Position numbers and translations under genes: made by a program. This document shows, one piece after another, positions 17,437-26,390 of a stretch of 56,677 bases of DNA. The DNA comes from JBFMAI01 sp040755725 (GTDB lineage Bacteria; Planctomycetota; Phycisphaerae; UBA1845; Fen-1342). Positions within the stretch are counted from its first letter, which is position 1. The number at the start of each line of letters is the position of its first letter. The notes under the pieces are model-generated. The model was given only the letters and a program-made list of their open reading frames with translations, was not told the origin of the DNA and made no database searches. Where the stretch lies: positions 1-56,677 of the forward strand of contig JBFMAI010000010.1 of assembly GCA_040755725.1 (NCBI GenBank), written 5' to 3'.

Positions 17437-19080
17437 ATGAAGCTCGCCCTGGTGCAGACGAACCCGACGATCGGCGACATCGACGGGAACACGCGCCGGG
17501 TGCTGGAGGGACTGCGAGCAGCGGCGGCGGCGGGGGCCCAGTTGGCCGTTTTCCCCGAGCAGACGCTGATCGGCTATCCGGCCAAGGACCTGTTGCTGCG
17601 GCGGGAGATCGTGGCGGGCAACTTGCAGGCGTTGGAGCGCGTGGCCGACGCCGCCACCTCGGTCGCGGCCATCGTCGGTTACGCCGACCGCAACGACCGC
17701 CCCTACGGCCGACCGCTGTACAACGCGGCGGCGCTGGTCGCGGGCGGCCGCGTGCGGACACGGTGGTGCAAGCGGCTGCTGCCGACGTACGACGTGTTTG
17801 ACGAAGTGCGCTACTTCGAGCCGGGCGGGCCGCAGCCGGTGGTCACGGTCGGCGGGCGGCGGCTGGGGGTCACGATCTGCGAGGACCTGTGGTCGCACGA
17901 GGAGATGCTCGGCCAGCCGCTTTACGCCGGCGACCCGCTGGCCGACCTCGTCGCCGCCGGCGCCGACGTGATCCTGAACATCGCGGCGTCGCCGTACTTT
18001 CTCGGCAAGCACGATCTGCGGGTGGAGTTGTTGGCGGCGCATGCGCGGCGGCACAGGGTGCCGATCCTGTTTGTGAACCAGGTGGGCGGCAACGACGAGC
18101 TGGTCTTCGACGGCTTCAGCAGCGCGGTCGGGCCCGACGGGGAGCTGGTGGGCTTGGCGCGCGGGTTCGACGAGGACGTGCTTATCGTGGATCTGGACGA
18201 CCTGCCCGCGACGCGGCGCGAACCCCCCGCCGTCGGGGCAGCGAACCTGCACGATGCGCTGGTGCTCGGCCTGCGCGACTACCTGCGCAAGTGCGGGTTC
18301 CGTTCCGCGCTGGTGGGCCTGTCGGGCGGCATCGACTCGGCGGTGGTGGCGGCACTGGCGGTCGCCGCCCTGGGCCCGCAACAGGTGCTCGGCGTGGCCA
18401 TGCCGAGCCGGTTCAGCCGCCCCGAAAGCCTGGCCGACGCCCGGGCGCTGGCCGGCAACCTGGGCATCGACTTTCGCGTCATCGAGATCGAGCCCCTGCA
18501 CGCCGCGTTCGAGCGCAGCTTGGCACCGCACTTCGCCGGCCGCCCGGCGGACGTGGCCGAGGAGAACGTGCAGGCCCGCGTGCGGGGAGTGCTGCTCATG
18601 GCGCTGTCCAATAAGCTCGGACACCTGCTGCTGACGACCGGGAACAAGAGCGAGCTGGCGGTCGGGTACTGCACCCTCTACGGCGACATGGCCGGCGGCC
18701 TGGCCGTCATCAGCGACGTCCCCAAGACGATGGTGTACCAGCTCGCCGCCCACATCAACGCGCGGGCCGGCCGCGAGATCATCCCCGCGCGCAGCCTGAC
18801 ACGGGCCCCGACGGCGGAGCTGCGGCCCAACCAAACCGACCAGGACTCGCTGCCCCCGTACGACGTGCTGGACGCGATCGTGGATCGCTACGAGGTGCGG
18901 CTGGAGAGCGCCGAACAGATCATCGCCGCCGGGTTCGACCCACGCGTCGTCCACGACGTGCTGCGGCTGGTCCACACCAGCGAGTACAAACGCCGACAGG
19001 CCGCACCGGGGCTGAAAGTGACCTCGCGCGCCTTCGGCTTCGGCCGCCGGATGCCCATCGCCGCCCGCTACCGGTCCTGA
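17437..19080 (+). CDS. nadE: Glutamine-dependent NAD+ synthetase
   Basis: Final step of NAD synthesis: amidates deamido-NAD with ATP, using ammonia released from glutamine. The 547-residue protein fuses an N-terminal nitrilase-type glutaminase (triad E41 in FPEQTL, K112 in WCKRLLPTYDVFDE, C148 in TICEDLW) to a C-terminal synthetase. The synthetase has the PP-loop SGGIDS at 296-301, then TGNKSELAVGYCTLYGDMAG and FDPRVVHDVL. Length fits the bacterial two-domain enzyme of about 540-580 residues. Its last codons overlap the convergent gene at 19068. Confidence 0.97.
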   Translation: MKLALVQTNPTIGDIDGNTRRVLEGLRAAAAAGAQLAVFPEQTLIGYPAKDLLLRREIVAGNLQALERVADAATSVAAIVGYADRNDRPYGRPLYNAAALVAGGRVRTRWCKRLLPTYDVFDEVRYFEPGGPQPVVTVGGRRLGVTICEDLWSHEEMLGQPLYAGDPLADLVAAGADVILNIAASPYFLGKHDLRVELLAAHARRHRVPILFVNQVGGNDELVFDGFSSAVGPDGELVGLARGFDEDVLIVDLDDLPATRREPPAVGAANLHDALVLGLRDYLRKCGFRSALVGLSGGIDSAVVAALAVAALGPQQVLGVAMPSRFSRPESLADARALAGNLGIDFRVIEIEPLHAAFERSLAPHFAGRPADVAEENVQARVRGVLLMALSNKLGHLLLTTGNKSELAVGYCTLYGDMAGGLAVISDVPKTMVYQLAAHINARAGREIIPARSLTRAPTAELRPNQTDQDSLPPYDVLDAIVDRYEVRLESAEQIIAAGFDPRVVHDVLRLVHTSEYKRRQAAPGLKVTSRAFGFGRRMPIAARYRS

Positions 19081-19658
19081 CGCGGGGGTGCGCGGTCCAG
19101 GCCGCGCCACGACACGCGGGTCTCCCCGGCGAAGTGGACGGGCTGGATGCGGGTGATCTGCCAGCGCGGCTCGCGCCAGGCAAAGTGCAGGCGCCACTCG
19201 CTGATCACCGCCCCGGTGGCGAGGAACCCGGTGACGTCGGCGTGGTAGCTCGCCAGGACCACGAACTCACCGCCCGCGCTAGCGACGACGCGCAGCCGCA
19301 GCCGATCCAGCCACCGAATGTGAATGACCTCCAGGTGGGCGCGGACATAGGCGAGAAACGCCGCCCGATCCAGGTCTTCGCCGGCGTCAAAATCGTCGGC
19401 CAGCGCCGCCTCCAGCGCCGTCGTGCGCGACGCGAGCAGGTCCTGCTCGATCGCGTGCAGCATGCGGCCGGCGTGCTCACGCCGCGTGACCACCAGCTCC
19501 TGAATCACGACCAGCCCCCCCGCCAGCGCCAGCCCGACCCACAGCGGCCGGCCGCGCCCCGTGCGTCGCCAGTAGATCAGCAGCGCGAACAGCGCCAGCG
19601 TCACCAGCACCAGCAGCGCGGGGCGGGATTCCAGCAGTAACCAGGTCAGCCAAGCCAT
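19068..19658 (-). CDS. Membrane protein with NTF2-like extracytoplasmic domain
   Basis: 196 residues from ATG 19658, which has GGAGG six bases upstream (an ATG nine codons earlier is less well placed). Two membrane helices lie at about 5-23 and 32-52 (PALLVLVTLALFALLIY; LWVGLALAGGLVVIQELVV). A soluble domain of about 130 residues follows, with the helix-helix-sheet order of SnoaL/NTF2-like folds (ALEAALADDFDAGEDLDRAAFLAYV...EWRLHFAWREPRWQITRIQ). No catalytic residues can be named. The 3-prime end overlaps nadE by 13 bases in convergent orientation. Confidence 0.6.
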   Translation of the reverse strand: MAWLTWLLLESRPALLVLVTLALFALLIYWRRTGRGRPLWVGLALAGGLVVIQELVVTRREHAGRMLHAIEQDLLASRTTALEAALADDFDAGEDLDRAAFLAYVRAHLEVIHIRWLDRLRLRVVASAGGEFVVLASYHADVTGFLATGAVISEWRLHFAWREPRWQITRIQPVHFAGETRVSWRGLDRAPPRQDR

Positions 19659-19774
19659 CACGGCCCTCCACTCCGGCCGGCGCATTCTACCCGTCGCGGG
19701 CCGGCGCGGTGGCCGCGCGGCGGGCGCGGCCGGACGGATTGCCAGCGTTCGGCGTTTGCCCTATCGTCGCGCGC

Positions 19775-20452
19775 ATGAACGCCACCGGCCGCTTCATCGT
19801 GCTCGACGGCCCGGACGGGGCGGGCAAGGGCGCGCAGCTCGACCGCCTGGACGCGTGGCTGCGGGAGCGGGGCGCCGCCACATGCCGCGCGCGCGACCCG
19901 GGCGGGACGACCATCGGCGATCGCATCCGGCACATCCTCCTCGGCTACGATCTGTCCGTCATGGCCCCCCGCTGCGAGGCCCTGCTGTTCATGGCGTCGC
20001 GGGCGCAACTGGTCGCCGAGGTCGTCCGCCCGGCGCTGGCCGCGGGGCACATCGTCTTATGTGACCGCTTCATCTCCGCCACATGTGCCTACCAGGGCGC
20101 CGTGGGTGTGCCCGTCGAGGAGATCCTGACGCTCGGCCGGCTCGCCGTCGGCGACACCTGGCCGCACTTGACCGTCGTCCTCGATGTCCCCCCCGAAGTC
20201 GGCTTCGCGCGGACGGGGCGACGCCCGCACCACACCCGGCGCCGCGGCGACGCGGGCCAGATGGGCATGTTCGAAGGGGCGCAAGCCGACGCGATGGAGC
20301 GCCGGCCGCTGGAGTACCACCGGCGGGTGCGCGAGCTGTTCCGCGGATTGCCGGCCGTCTATCCCGCGCCCGTGGTGGTCGTCGACGCGGACCGGGACCC
20401 CGACGCCATATGGACAGACGTTCAACAGGCGGTGGAACGTGCGCTTCCGTGA
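19775..20452 (+). CDS. tmk: Thymidylate kinase
   Basis: Phosphorylates dTMP to dTDP. The 225-residue protein starts at ATG 19775 (MNATGRFIVLDGPDGAGKG). It shows the P-loop GPDGAGKG at 12-19, the RDPGGT motif, the DRF/DR motif (LCDRFISATCAYQGA) and a C-terminal region with a basic LID-like stretch (RTGRRPHHTRRRGD). Its 3-prime end overlaps the start of holB by 14 bases, the usual tmk-holB arrangement in bacteria, so the two are translationally coupled. Confidence 0.95.
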   Translation: MNATGRFIVLDGPDGAGKGAQLDRLDAWLRERGAATCRARDPGGTTIGDRIRHILLGYDLSVMAPRCEALLFMASRAQLVAEVVRPALAAGHIVLCDRFISATCAYQGAVGVPVEEILTLGRLAVGDTWPHLTVVLDVPPEVGFARTGRRPHHTRRRGDAGQMGMFEGAQADAMERRPLEYHRRVRELFRGLPAVYPAPVVVVDADRDPDAIWTDVQQAVERALP

Positions 20453-21575
20453 CGTCCGACACCAGGACCGGGCCCTGGCGATCCTGCGCCGGGCGCTGCG
20501 CAGCGGGCGAACGCCGCACGCCTACCTCTTCGTCGGACCCGAGGGGGTCGGCAAGGAACTCGCCGCCAAAGCGCTGGCGGCGCGGCTGCTGTGCGGGGAG
20601 CCGGCGGGCGACCCGGCCGCCGACGCCTGCGGCCGCTGCGCCGCCTGCCGGCTGCTGGCGGCCGACGGCCACCCGGACTTTCACCTCATCCACCGCGGCC
20701 TGCACCGACTGCATCCCGAGCGCATGATCCGCCAGAGCAAGGGGCTGTATCTGGTCGTGGACGTGATCCGGCATTTCGTCATCGAACCTGCGGCCCTGAA
20801 ACCGGCGCAGGGGCCGCGGCGTGTCTTCGTCATCCGCGACGCGGAGCGCATGAACGACGAGGCCCAGAATGCGCTGCTCAAGACGCTCGAAGAGCCGCCG
20901 GGGACCGCCGTCCTGATCCTGCTCACGACGGCGGCGTCACGGCTGCTGCCGACGATCCGCTCGCGGTGTCAGGAGGTGCCGTTCGGACTGCTGCCGGCGG
21001 ACTTCGTGGCGACCGAGCTGACCACGCGCCTCCGCTTGAAGCCCGAAGAGGCCCGGACGTTGGCCCGGCTGTCGGACGGTCGTCTGGGCGTGGCCCTGCG
21101 TTGGCACCAACTGGGCCTGCTGCCGGCGCTCGATGCCATCGGGACGACGCTGGACCACGTGGCGGCGGGTGACCCGGAGGGGTTCGCCCGGGCCATCGTG
21201 GACGCGGCCGCAGCACTCGCGGTCCCCGAGGCCGAGGCGGAGTCGGAGGCGGCCCCGGAGGAAGCCGGCGCCAAGGTGGGAACGCGGAAAGCGGCCACCG
21301 ACGAGCTCCGCGACGCGCTGAAGATCGTCTTGGTCGTCCTGGCGGGCCTGTTCCGCGACGCGCTGGTGCTTCGGGCGGGGGCGAACGCGACGCCGTACGT
21401 CGCGCCGTTGCGAGCGCGGAGCGAGCGCTGGTCTGCGGAGCGGTCGGCCGACGAACTGGACTCCGCCATCCGGTCCGTGGCCCACGCCGAGCAGTTGCTG
21501 GACCGCAACGTGGCCCCGCAATTGGCCGGGGAGTGGCTGGCGGTGGCGCTGCGCGGCGAAGCCCCGGTGCCCTGA
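20439..21575 (+). CDS. holB: DNA polymerase III delta-prime subunit
   Basis: Clamp-loader AAA+ subunit. The 378-residue protein starts at GTG 20439 (VRFRDVRHQDRALAILRRAL); the open frame upstream lies inside tmk. It has a degenerate Walker A GPEGVGKE (33-40), a zinc-binding set C52, C64, C67, C70 and the SRC motif (LLPTIRSRCQEVPF, arginine finger region). The segment FVIRDAERMNDEAQNALLKTLEEPP is also characteristic. The C-terminal domain has a long Glu-rich insertion (PEAEAESEAAPEEAG). Confidence 0.93.
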   Translation: MRFRDVRHQDRALAILRRALRSGRTPHAYLFVGPEGVGKELAAKALAARLLCGEPAGDPAADACGRCAACRLLAADGHPDFHLIHRGLHRLHPERMIRQSKGLYLVVDVIRHFVIEPAALKPAQGPRRVFVIRDAERMNDEAQNALLKTLEEPPGTAVLILLTTAASRLLPTIRSRCQEVPFGLLPADFVATELTTRLRLKPEEARTLARLSDGRLGVALRWHQLGLLPALDAIGTTLDHVAAGDPEGFARAIVDAAAALAVPEAEAESEAAPEEAGAKVGTRKAATDELRDALKIVLVVLAGLFRDALVLRAGANATPYVAPLRARSERWSAERSADELDSAIRSVAHAEQLLDRNVAPQLAGEWLAVALRGEAPVP

Positions 21576-21598
21576 ATGGGCCTTCGCGATCATGCGTC

Positions 21599-21654
21599 AC
21601 GGGAGGGCGAGGCTCCTGCCGAGCCGCGGCTCGCCGGGAGACGCACTCTCCCGT
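21599..21654. repeat. Dispersed hairpin element, copy A
   Basis: ACGGGAG and CTCCCGT ends bracket a GC-rich core (TGCCGAGCCGCGGCTCGCCGG). The same ends and core recur at 29559-29650 and 39511-39593. It lies between convergent holB and the TMTC-like gene, where it could end transcription from both sides. Confidence 0.65.
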
Positions 21655-21694
21655 CCGGTCCCGGCTACCCCCGAATACCCGCGTAGCCCCGCGC

Positions 21695-23869
21695 CTACCG
21701 CTGCCGCAGGTATGCCAGACGTTGGGCCACAACGGCCCGGAGCGGGCTGTCGGGGGCCAGCCCCTGTTCAACCGCCTGAAGCATGGCGATGGCCTGCGCG
21801 GTCCGCCCGTTGATCGCATAGGCCTCCGCCAGGTTGATCGCGTTGCGCGGCTCGCCGGGCTGGAGAGCGTAGGCCCGCTGGGCGTGTTCGAGCGTGGCCC
21901 GCGGGTCGCGCTGGGCCAGCAGCGTGACCAGGTTGGCGTGGGCCTCCCAATCGTCGGGCGCCAGTTGCAGCACGCGTTGGAAGGCGGCCACCGCCCGGTC
22001 CCGCGTGTCCGTGAGCGCCAGCACCTTCGCCAGCGCCCGCCACGCCGCCACGTCCTGCGGCGCCAAGGCCACGGCCTCCTCCAGTTCTTTGCGCGCCGGT
22101 GGACAGCGCCCCAGCCGCAGCAGCAGTTCGCCGAGTTCGCGGCGGGCGACGGCGTCCGTGGGCCGGCTGGTGACTTGGGCGCGCAGCTCGGCGACCTGCG
22201 CTTCGACCTCGTTGCCAAAGAGCAACTTGGCGTGGATCTGATGGCCAACCCGCAACTGCGGGTCGAGTTGCAGGGCGGCCTCGATGTCCGTCATCGCGCC
22301 CTCGCGGTCTCCCATTTGCGCTCGCACGCTGGCCCGCACGGCCAGGGCCTCGGCGCCGCCGGCGTATATCTCCAGGGAGCGATCCAGGTGCTCGCGGGCC
22401 AACAGCAGCAAGCCGGGCCGGTCCTCCGGCGCGGCGTTGCTCCACGACGTGAGGAGTTCGAACGCATACGCTTTGTGGAGGTGGGCTCCTTGCGGGTAGG
22501 TGCGCACGTCAGTGCCGAACAGCTCCAGGTTGTTGGCCCAATCGCCGTTGCGGACGACGGTGCGCACCGCGAGGGCCAGCGCCAGCAGCGCGCCCAACCC
22601 GCGGAGCAGCCGCGCCCGATGCGCGAGCAGACCCCCCGGTTCGACCCAGCGACGCCACGCGGCGCCGAGGCCCACCGCCAGCAGCAGCAGCGCGGGCACC
22701 GAGGGCCAGTACATCAGGCGCTCGCCCAGCGACACGCCGATGCGCAGCACCGTGTTCGAGATCAACGCGTAACTGGCCAGGAACATCGTGCACAGGATGG
22801 CGGCGAGGCGGGCCGCCGGTGGGGCCGGGTCGCTGGCGCGGCTCCGCCAGCCGGCCAGCCCCCCCAACAACCCGATCGTTGCCGCCGCCCCCAGCACGGT
22901 CATGCCCGTCACCCCGTGCTCGGGATCCAGGATGGCCAGCCCGTAGTCGCAACTGAGCCGCGCCGGGACGATCAACAGCCGCGTGTAGTGCCCCAGAATC
23001 GTCAGGGGCATCAGGAGGCACTGCATCCCCTCGGCCGTCGCGGCGGGGTTCATCACCAGTTCCGCCGGTTGCGCGCGGAACAGGTGCCTCTCGAGCGCCA
23101 TGTAGCGAAGCGGGAAATAGACCAGCAACGGCAACACGAGTATCGCCAGGAGCGCGATCCACCGCCGCCCGCCTGGTCGGCCGGTCGGCGGCCGGGCCAG
23201 CAGCGCCAGCACCGCGATGGCGGGGTAGCAGACGGCGTTTTCCTTGGAGAGCAGGGCCATCAGAAACCACGGCGCGGCCCGCAGCGCTCGGCCCGCGCCC
23301 GGCGCGGTGCCCGGCCGGGTCAACACCAGGAGACCGGCAAGCATTCCAATCGCCGACATGATCTCCGCGCGCCCAACGATGTTCGCCACCGCTTCCACGT
23401 GGATCGGATGAACCGCAAAGACGGCGGCCGCCAGCGCCGCCAGGGCGTCGTCCCTTGCGGTCCGTCCCGCCTCCGGCGGGTAGATCAGGCGGCGGGCCAG
23501 ACTCCAGACCAGGAACGTCGCCACGACGTGCAGCAGGACGTTCCCGACGTGGTAGCCGGCGGGGTGCAGGCCGTGCAGCGCGTGCTGGGCCGCGAACGTC
23601 AGCAGGGTCAGCGGGCGGTAGAGCCGGTCGCGCTTGGGGTTGAGATCGTCGGGCGCACTGGCGAGCTTCCACCAGTCAGTCCAGAAGAGCTCCTTGAACC
23701 GCTCCGCCCGGGCTACCTTGACCAGAGCCAGATCGTCGTAGGTGAAGTCGTTAGGAATCGTGTTCGCGTAACACAGCGCGGCCAACACCACCGCGGGCCA
23801 GGGCCCGCGCCACGGGGACGGCCGCCCTCGGTCCGTCCGTTCCGACTTGGCCGACTCGGAGGAGCCCAT
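21695..23869 (-). CDS. TMTC-like integral membrane glycosyltransferase with C-terminal TPR repeats
   Basis: 724 residues, inner membrane. The N-terminal half has about 10 membrane helices and the GT-C marks FTYDDLALV (paired Asp in the first periplasmic loop, about 42-50), RPLTLLTFAAQHALHG, GYHVGNVLLHVVA and FAVHPIHVEAVANIVGRAEI. Their order matches TMTC-type O-mannosyltransferases (DUF1736). The C-terminal ~270 residues are TPR repeats (DREGAMTDIEAALQLDPQLR, AVAAFQRVLQLAPDDWEAH). The donor would be a polyprenyl-phosphate sugar, unknown here. Start ATG 23869 has AGGAG seven bases upstream. Confidence 0.85.
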   Translation of the reverse strand: MGSSESAKSERTDRGRPSPWRGPWPAVVLAALCYANTIPNDFTYDDLALVKVARAERFKELFWTDWWKLASAPDDLNPKRDRLYRPLTLLTFAAQHALHGLHPAGYHVGNVLLHVVATFLVWSLARRLIYPPEAGRTARDDALAALAAAVFAVHPIHVEAVANIVGRAEIMSAIGMLAGLLVLTRPGTAPGAGRALRAAPWFLMALLSKENAVCYPAIAVLALLARPPTGRPGGRRWIALLAILVLPLLVYFPLRYMALERHLFRAQPAELVMNPAATAEGMQCLLMPLTILGHYTRLLIVPARLSCDYGLAILDPEHGVTGMTVLGAAATIGLLGGLAGWRSRASDPAPPAARLAAILCTMFLASYALISNTVLRIGVSLGERLMYWPSVPALLLLAVGLGAAWRRWVEPGGLLAHRARLLRGLGALLALALAVRTVVRNGDWANNLELFGTDVRTYPQGAHLHKAYAFELLTSWSNAAPEDRPGLLLLAREHLDRSLEIYAGGAEALAVRASVRAQMGDREGAMTDIEAALQLDPQLRVGHQIHAKLLFGNEVEAQVAELRAQVTSRPTDAVARRELGELLLRLGRCPPARKELEEAVALAPQDVAAWRALAKVLALTDTRDRAVAAFQRVLQLAPDDWEAHANLVTLLAQRDPRATLEHAQRAYALQPGEPRNAINLAEAYAINGRTAQAIAMLQAVEQGLAPDSPLRAVVAQRLAYLRQR

Positions 23870-24011
23870 TCAACGCTCCTGCCTCCGCGCCGTCCCCCCC
23901 GCGGGGCCGCCTTGTGCCTGGGTCCCGTGCGCTCTCCGGACGTAGCACGCCGACCGCGCGACCGCAACCCGGCCGCGCCGCGGCTGGCCTACGGCGTTGG
24001 CCGGCTCGCGG

Positions 24012-25895
24012 TCAACGGCGGAGGGGGTCATCGCTGACGGTCACGTGGTTGTAGTCCAGGAGCGTGCCCTTGGCCTTCTCGAGCTGCACGATCCCCACGT
24101 TGTAGTCGGTGAGCACCTGGAGCAGCGTGGAGCGCGTGTTGGCCAACTGCTCGACCGCCCCCAACTCCGTTTGCAGGTAATTCGGGTCGATCCGCTGCGT
24201 CCGGGCCTGGAGCGCCCGCAGGTTCCGCTCGGCCGACTGCACCGAGTCCAGCGCCGGCGGGATCTGCGCGTACCGCACCATCAGCGTGCGAATCGTGCTG
24301 TTCACTTCCTCAACAATCGTGTCCGTCACCTGGTTCAGCGCCACCAGGGCCTGCGACTCCTGGAGCCGCGCTCGGCGGTGCGCCGCCCGCGCCCGCCGCT
24401 CCCCGAAGTTGTAGCTGAAGCTCGCCGCCACCGTGTAAGAGATGAACCGGTTGGTCGTCAGGTTGTCGAACGAGTTGTCGAGCGTGTCGCCCATGCCCTG
24501 CACTTCGTACTGGAAGGACAGGTCAAGTTGCGGCAGGACCGCGTTCTTGGCCACCGCCGTGTTGATCCGCCCGATGTCGATCCGCTTGCGGGCCTGCGCG
24601 ATCTCGCTCCGCCGGTCCAGCGCCGTGCGCACCTCGGCGAAGTGGTCCAGGACCACCGGCGCCACCAGGGGCACCTCGGTCGGAATCAGCTCCAGCTCGT
24701 CCGACAGCTTGAGCGCCGGGTCGTTCAGGATGTTCTTGAGGCGGTCCTCGGCGTCGCGGACCAGCTTGACCGACTCCAGGTACGACACCTCGGCGCTCTT
24801 CCACCGCGACTTGGCGTTCTCGACTTCGACCTGGGTGGCGTCGTGATCGAGCCGCTCCACCATGTTGCGGTAGGTGACCAGGTTCTGTGCGACGGACTCG
24901 GCGAGGACCGACGTCCGTCGTCGCGCCTGCGCGAGCTGCCAATACGCGCTCTCGGTTTCGAGCAACGTGTCGCGGACGCGCTGCACGAACGTGTCGGTGC
25001 TGATCCCGTATTCCAGCTTCCGCACGTGGATCGGGGCGCGGTTGACGTCGAGGCCGAAGCCGCGCAACAGCGGCTGACGGAACTGGACCACGAAGGCCGA
25101 GTCGTACGACGGGTTCATGGACTGAAACTCGGCCGGGAGGCTGTTCTTGGAGCGCCGCTCGCGCAGCCCGACGGACGACGTCATCCCCGTCGGCAGCAGC
25201 TTGCGGAAGCCCCCCTCCGCCGACCGAGTGTCGCTGGTGCCGGGCACGAACGCCGACGCCGTCGCCTGGTCCAGATTGGCCCACGAGGTGTCGAGGTAGA
25301 ACTCCACGTCGAACGCCGCTTCGGCCTCCACCACCTGTGTTTGGCTGATCGCCGGGTTGTGGGCCTCGATCCGAATGGTGTAGTTGTTCTCCAGCGCCCG
25401 CTGCACGCATTCGGCCAGCCCCAGTCGGACCTGCTGCGGCCGGGCCACCGCCTTCAAGTACTCGTTCGCCTGCTCAACCACCCGCTCGTAGTTGCGGACC
25501 ACCCGCTGATCCTGCCGCCCCGACTGTTCCCGCCGCAGCTTCTCCAGCCGCGCCGCGAACACGTCCGCCGCCTCCGCCGGGTCCGGCAGCTCCGCCAGCA
25601 CGTCCGCCGGCGCCGGCTGCGTCGTAGTCGCAGGTTGAGTCAGCAGGGCGGACCGCGGCGGCAGGCTCTCTTGCCCAGCCGCAGGCTGAATGGTCTGCGG
25701 GCCGGGGGCGGCTTCTTCCGGCGCGCTTTCTGCCGCGGCCGGCTGAGCGTGGGCCACCAACATCCGGTCGCGATAAGCCGCGATCGAATCATCGACGCCG
25801 GTGGACTCCGCCTGACATCCCAGCAACCCGATGGCCCACAAGGCCGCCCCAAGCCGCCCCGCCGCTCTACGCCAACGCCGTGATTCGGTCTGCAT
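24012..25895 (-). CDS. TolC-family outer membrane efflux lipoprotein
   Basis: 627 residues from ATG 25895. The lipobox LLGC places the acylated Cys at residue 27 after a signal peptide. A Gln/Pro-rich linker follows, then an alpha-helical OEP domain with the hallmark QVRLGLAECVQRALENNYTIRI and paired coiled-coil repeats (ETESAYWQLAQARRRTSVLA; NTRSTLLQVLTDYNVGIVQL). The beta segment YTVAASFSYNFGERRARAAH is the usual strand before the second helix pair. It would form a TolC channel. No membrane fusion protein or pump gene is next to it, so it may serve a distant system. Confidence 0.88.
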   Translation of the reverse strand: MQTESRRWRRAAGRLGAALWAIGLLGCQAESTGVDDSIAAYRDRMLVAHAQPAAAESAPEEAAPGPQTIQPAAGQESLPPRSALLTQPATTTQPAPADVLAELPDPAEAADVFAARLEKLRREQSGRQDQRVVRNYERVVEQANEYLKAVARPQQVRLGLAECVQRALENNYTIRIEAHNPAISQTQVVEAEAAFDVEFYLDTSWANLDQATASAFVPGTSDTRSAEGGFRKLLPTGMTSSVGLRERRSKNSLPAEFQSMNPSYDSAFVVQFRQPLLRGFGLDVNRAPIHVRKLEYGISTDTFVQRVRDTLLETESAYWQLAQARRRTSVLAESVAQNLVTYRNMVERLDHDATQVEVENAKSRWKSAEVSYLESVKLVRDAEDRLKNILNDPALKLSDELELIPTEVPLVAPVVLDHFAEVRTALDRRSEIAQARKRIDIGRINTAVAKNAVLPQLDLSFQYEVQGMGDTLDNSFDNLTTNRFISYTVAASFSYNFGERRARAAHRRARLQESQALVALNQVTDTIVEEVNSTIRTLMVRYAQIPPALDSVQSAERNLRALQARTQRIDPNYLQTELGAVEQLANTRSTLLQVLTDYNVGIVQLEKAKGTLLDYNHVTVSDDPLRR

Positions 25896-26203
25896 GGCTC
25901 GCCCACAGCCCCCACGCCTCGCCGCGCCCGGTCGAAACCACATGGCGAGGATGATAGGAACAGGGCCGGGGGGTGTCAAACGTCGGGAATCGTTGGCGCG
26001 TGAAGCGGCGGGAGTGAAGCAGCGCGCGCAAAAAAGTGGGCCGGCGGTCGGGACGTGCGGGGGGGGACACGTACGCCGACGCAGTCCGGCCCGGGGTTTG
26101 GGGCTCGGTTGATTTCCTAGAGGCAGTATACCTGCACTTTCGCGTCTTGGCAACCCGACGCGTCGCCATTTTCGTCCCCGGGTCGCCGACAACAACCTGC
26201 TTC

Positions 26204-26223
26204 GAACGGGCCGAGGCCCGCTC
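26204..26223. terminator. Possible hairpin after tRNA-Gln
   Basis: GAACGGGCC-GA-GGCCCGCTC can fold with a tight loop about 15 bases downstream of the tRNA 3-prime end (minus-strand reading). One mismatch and no T-run, so the terminator role is only possible. Confidence 0.3.
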
Positions 26224-26237
26224 ACGCAATTTGCCAA

Positions 26238-26308
26238 CTGGGGATCCAGGATTCGAACCTGGACTAACTGATCCAGAGTCAGTCGTGCTACCGTTACACT
26301 AATCCCCA
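26238..26308 (-). tRNA. tRNA-Gln (anticodon CUG)
   Basis: A full cloverleaf fits the minus strand: acceptor TGGGGAT/ATCCCCA, D arm GTG/CAC with AACGGTAGC loop, anticodon stem ACTGA/TCAGT with loop CTCTGGA (anticodon CUG at 26276-26274), and T arm CCAGG-TTCGAAT-CCTGG. Discriminator base is G. The 3-prime CCA is not encoded (the next bases are TTG), so it must be added by tRNA nucleotidyltransferase. The 25896-26390 gap otherwise holds only its promoter and a weak hairpin. Confidence 0.95.
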
Positions 26309-26324
26309 AACGGGGCAGTCCGCT

Positions 26325-26353
26325 AAGGTACGCACAATCATCGGGCAAATCAA
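26325..26353 (-). promoter_or_regulatory. Promoter of tRNA-Gln
   Basis: Minus strand TTGATT (26353-26348), spacer 17, TACCTT (26330-26325). The predicted start is about 10 bases upstream of the tRNA 5-prime end. The -10 is weak (three of six), so the call rests on spacing and position. Confidence 0.4.
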
Positions 26354-26390
26354 CTCCCCCCTTGAGATTCCCATAAGTGCCCTTGAATGC

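Noticed and set aside
16528..19197. Very long minus-strand open frame opposite nadE and the coiled-coil gene
   Set aside because: It is a GC-rich antisense frame with no family match, no ribosome binding site and low-complexity composition; the plus-strand genes are clear.
20184..20438. Upstream start for holB
   Set aside because: It lies inside tmk and adds no delta-prime sequence; GTG 20439 starts at the conserved domain.
24012..26348. Longer N-terminus for the TolC-like lipoprotein
   Set aside because: The extension lacks a signal or domain and overlaps the tRNA; the lipobox fits the start at 25895.
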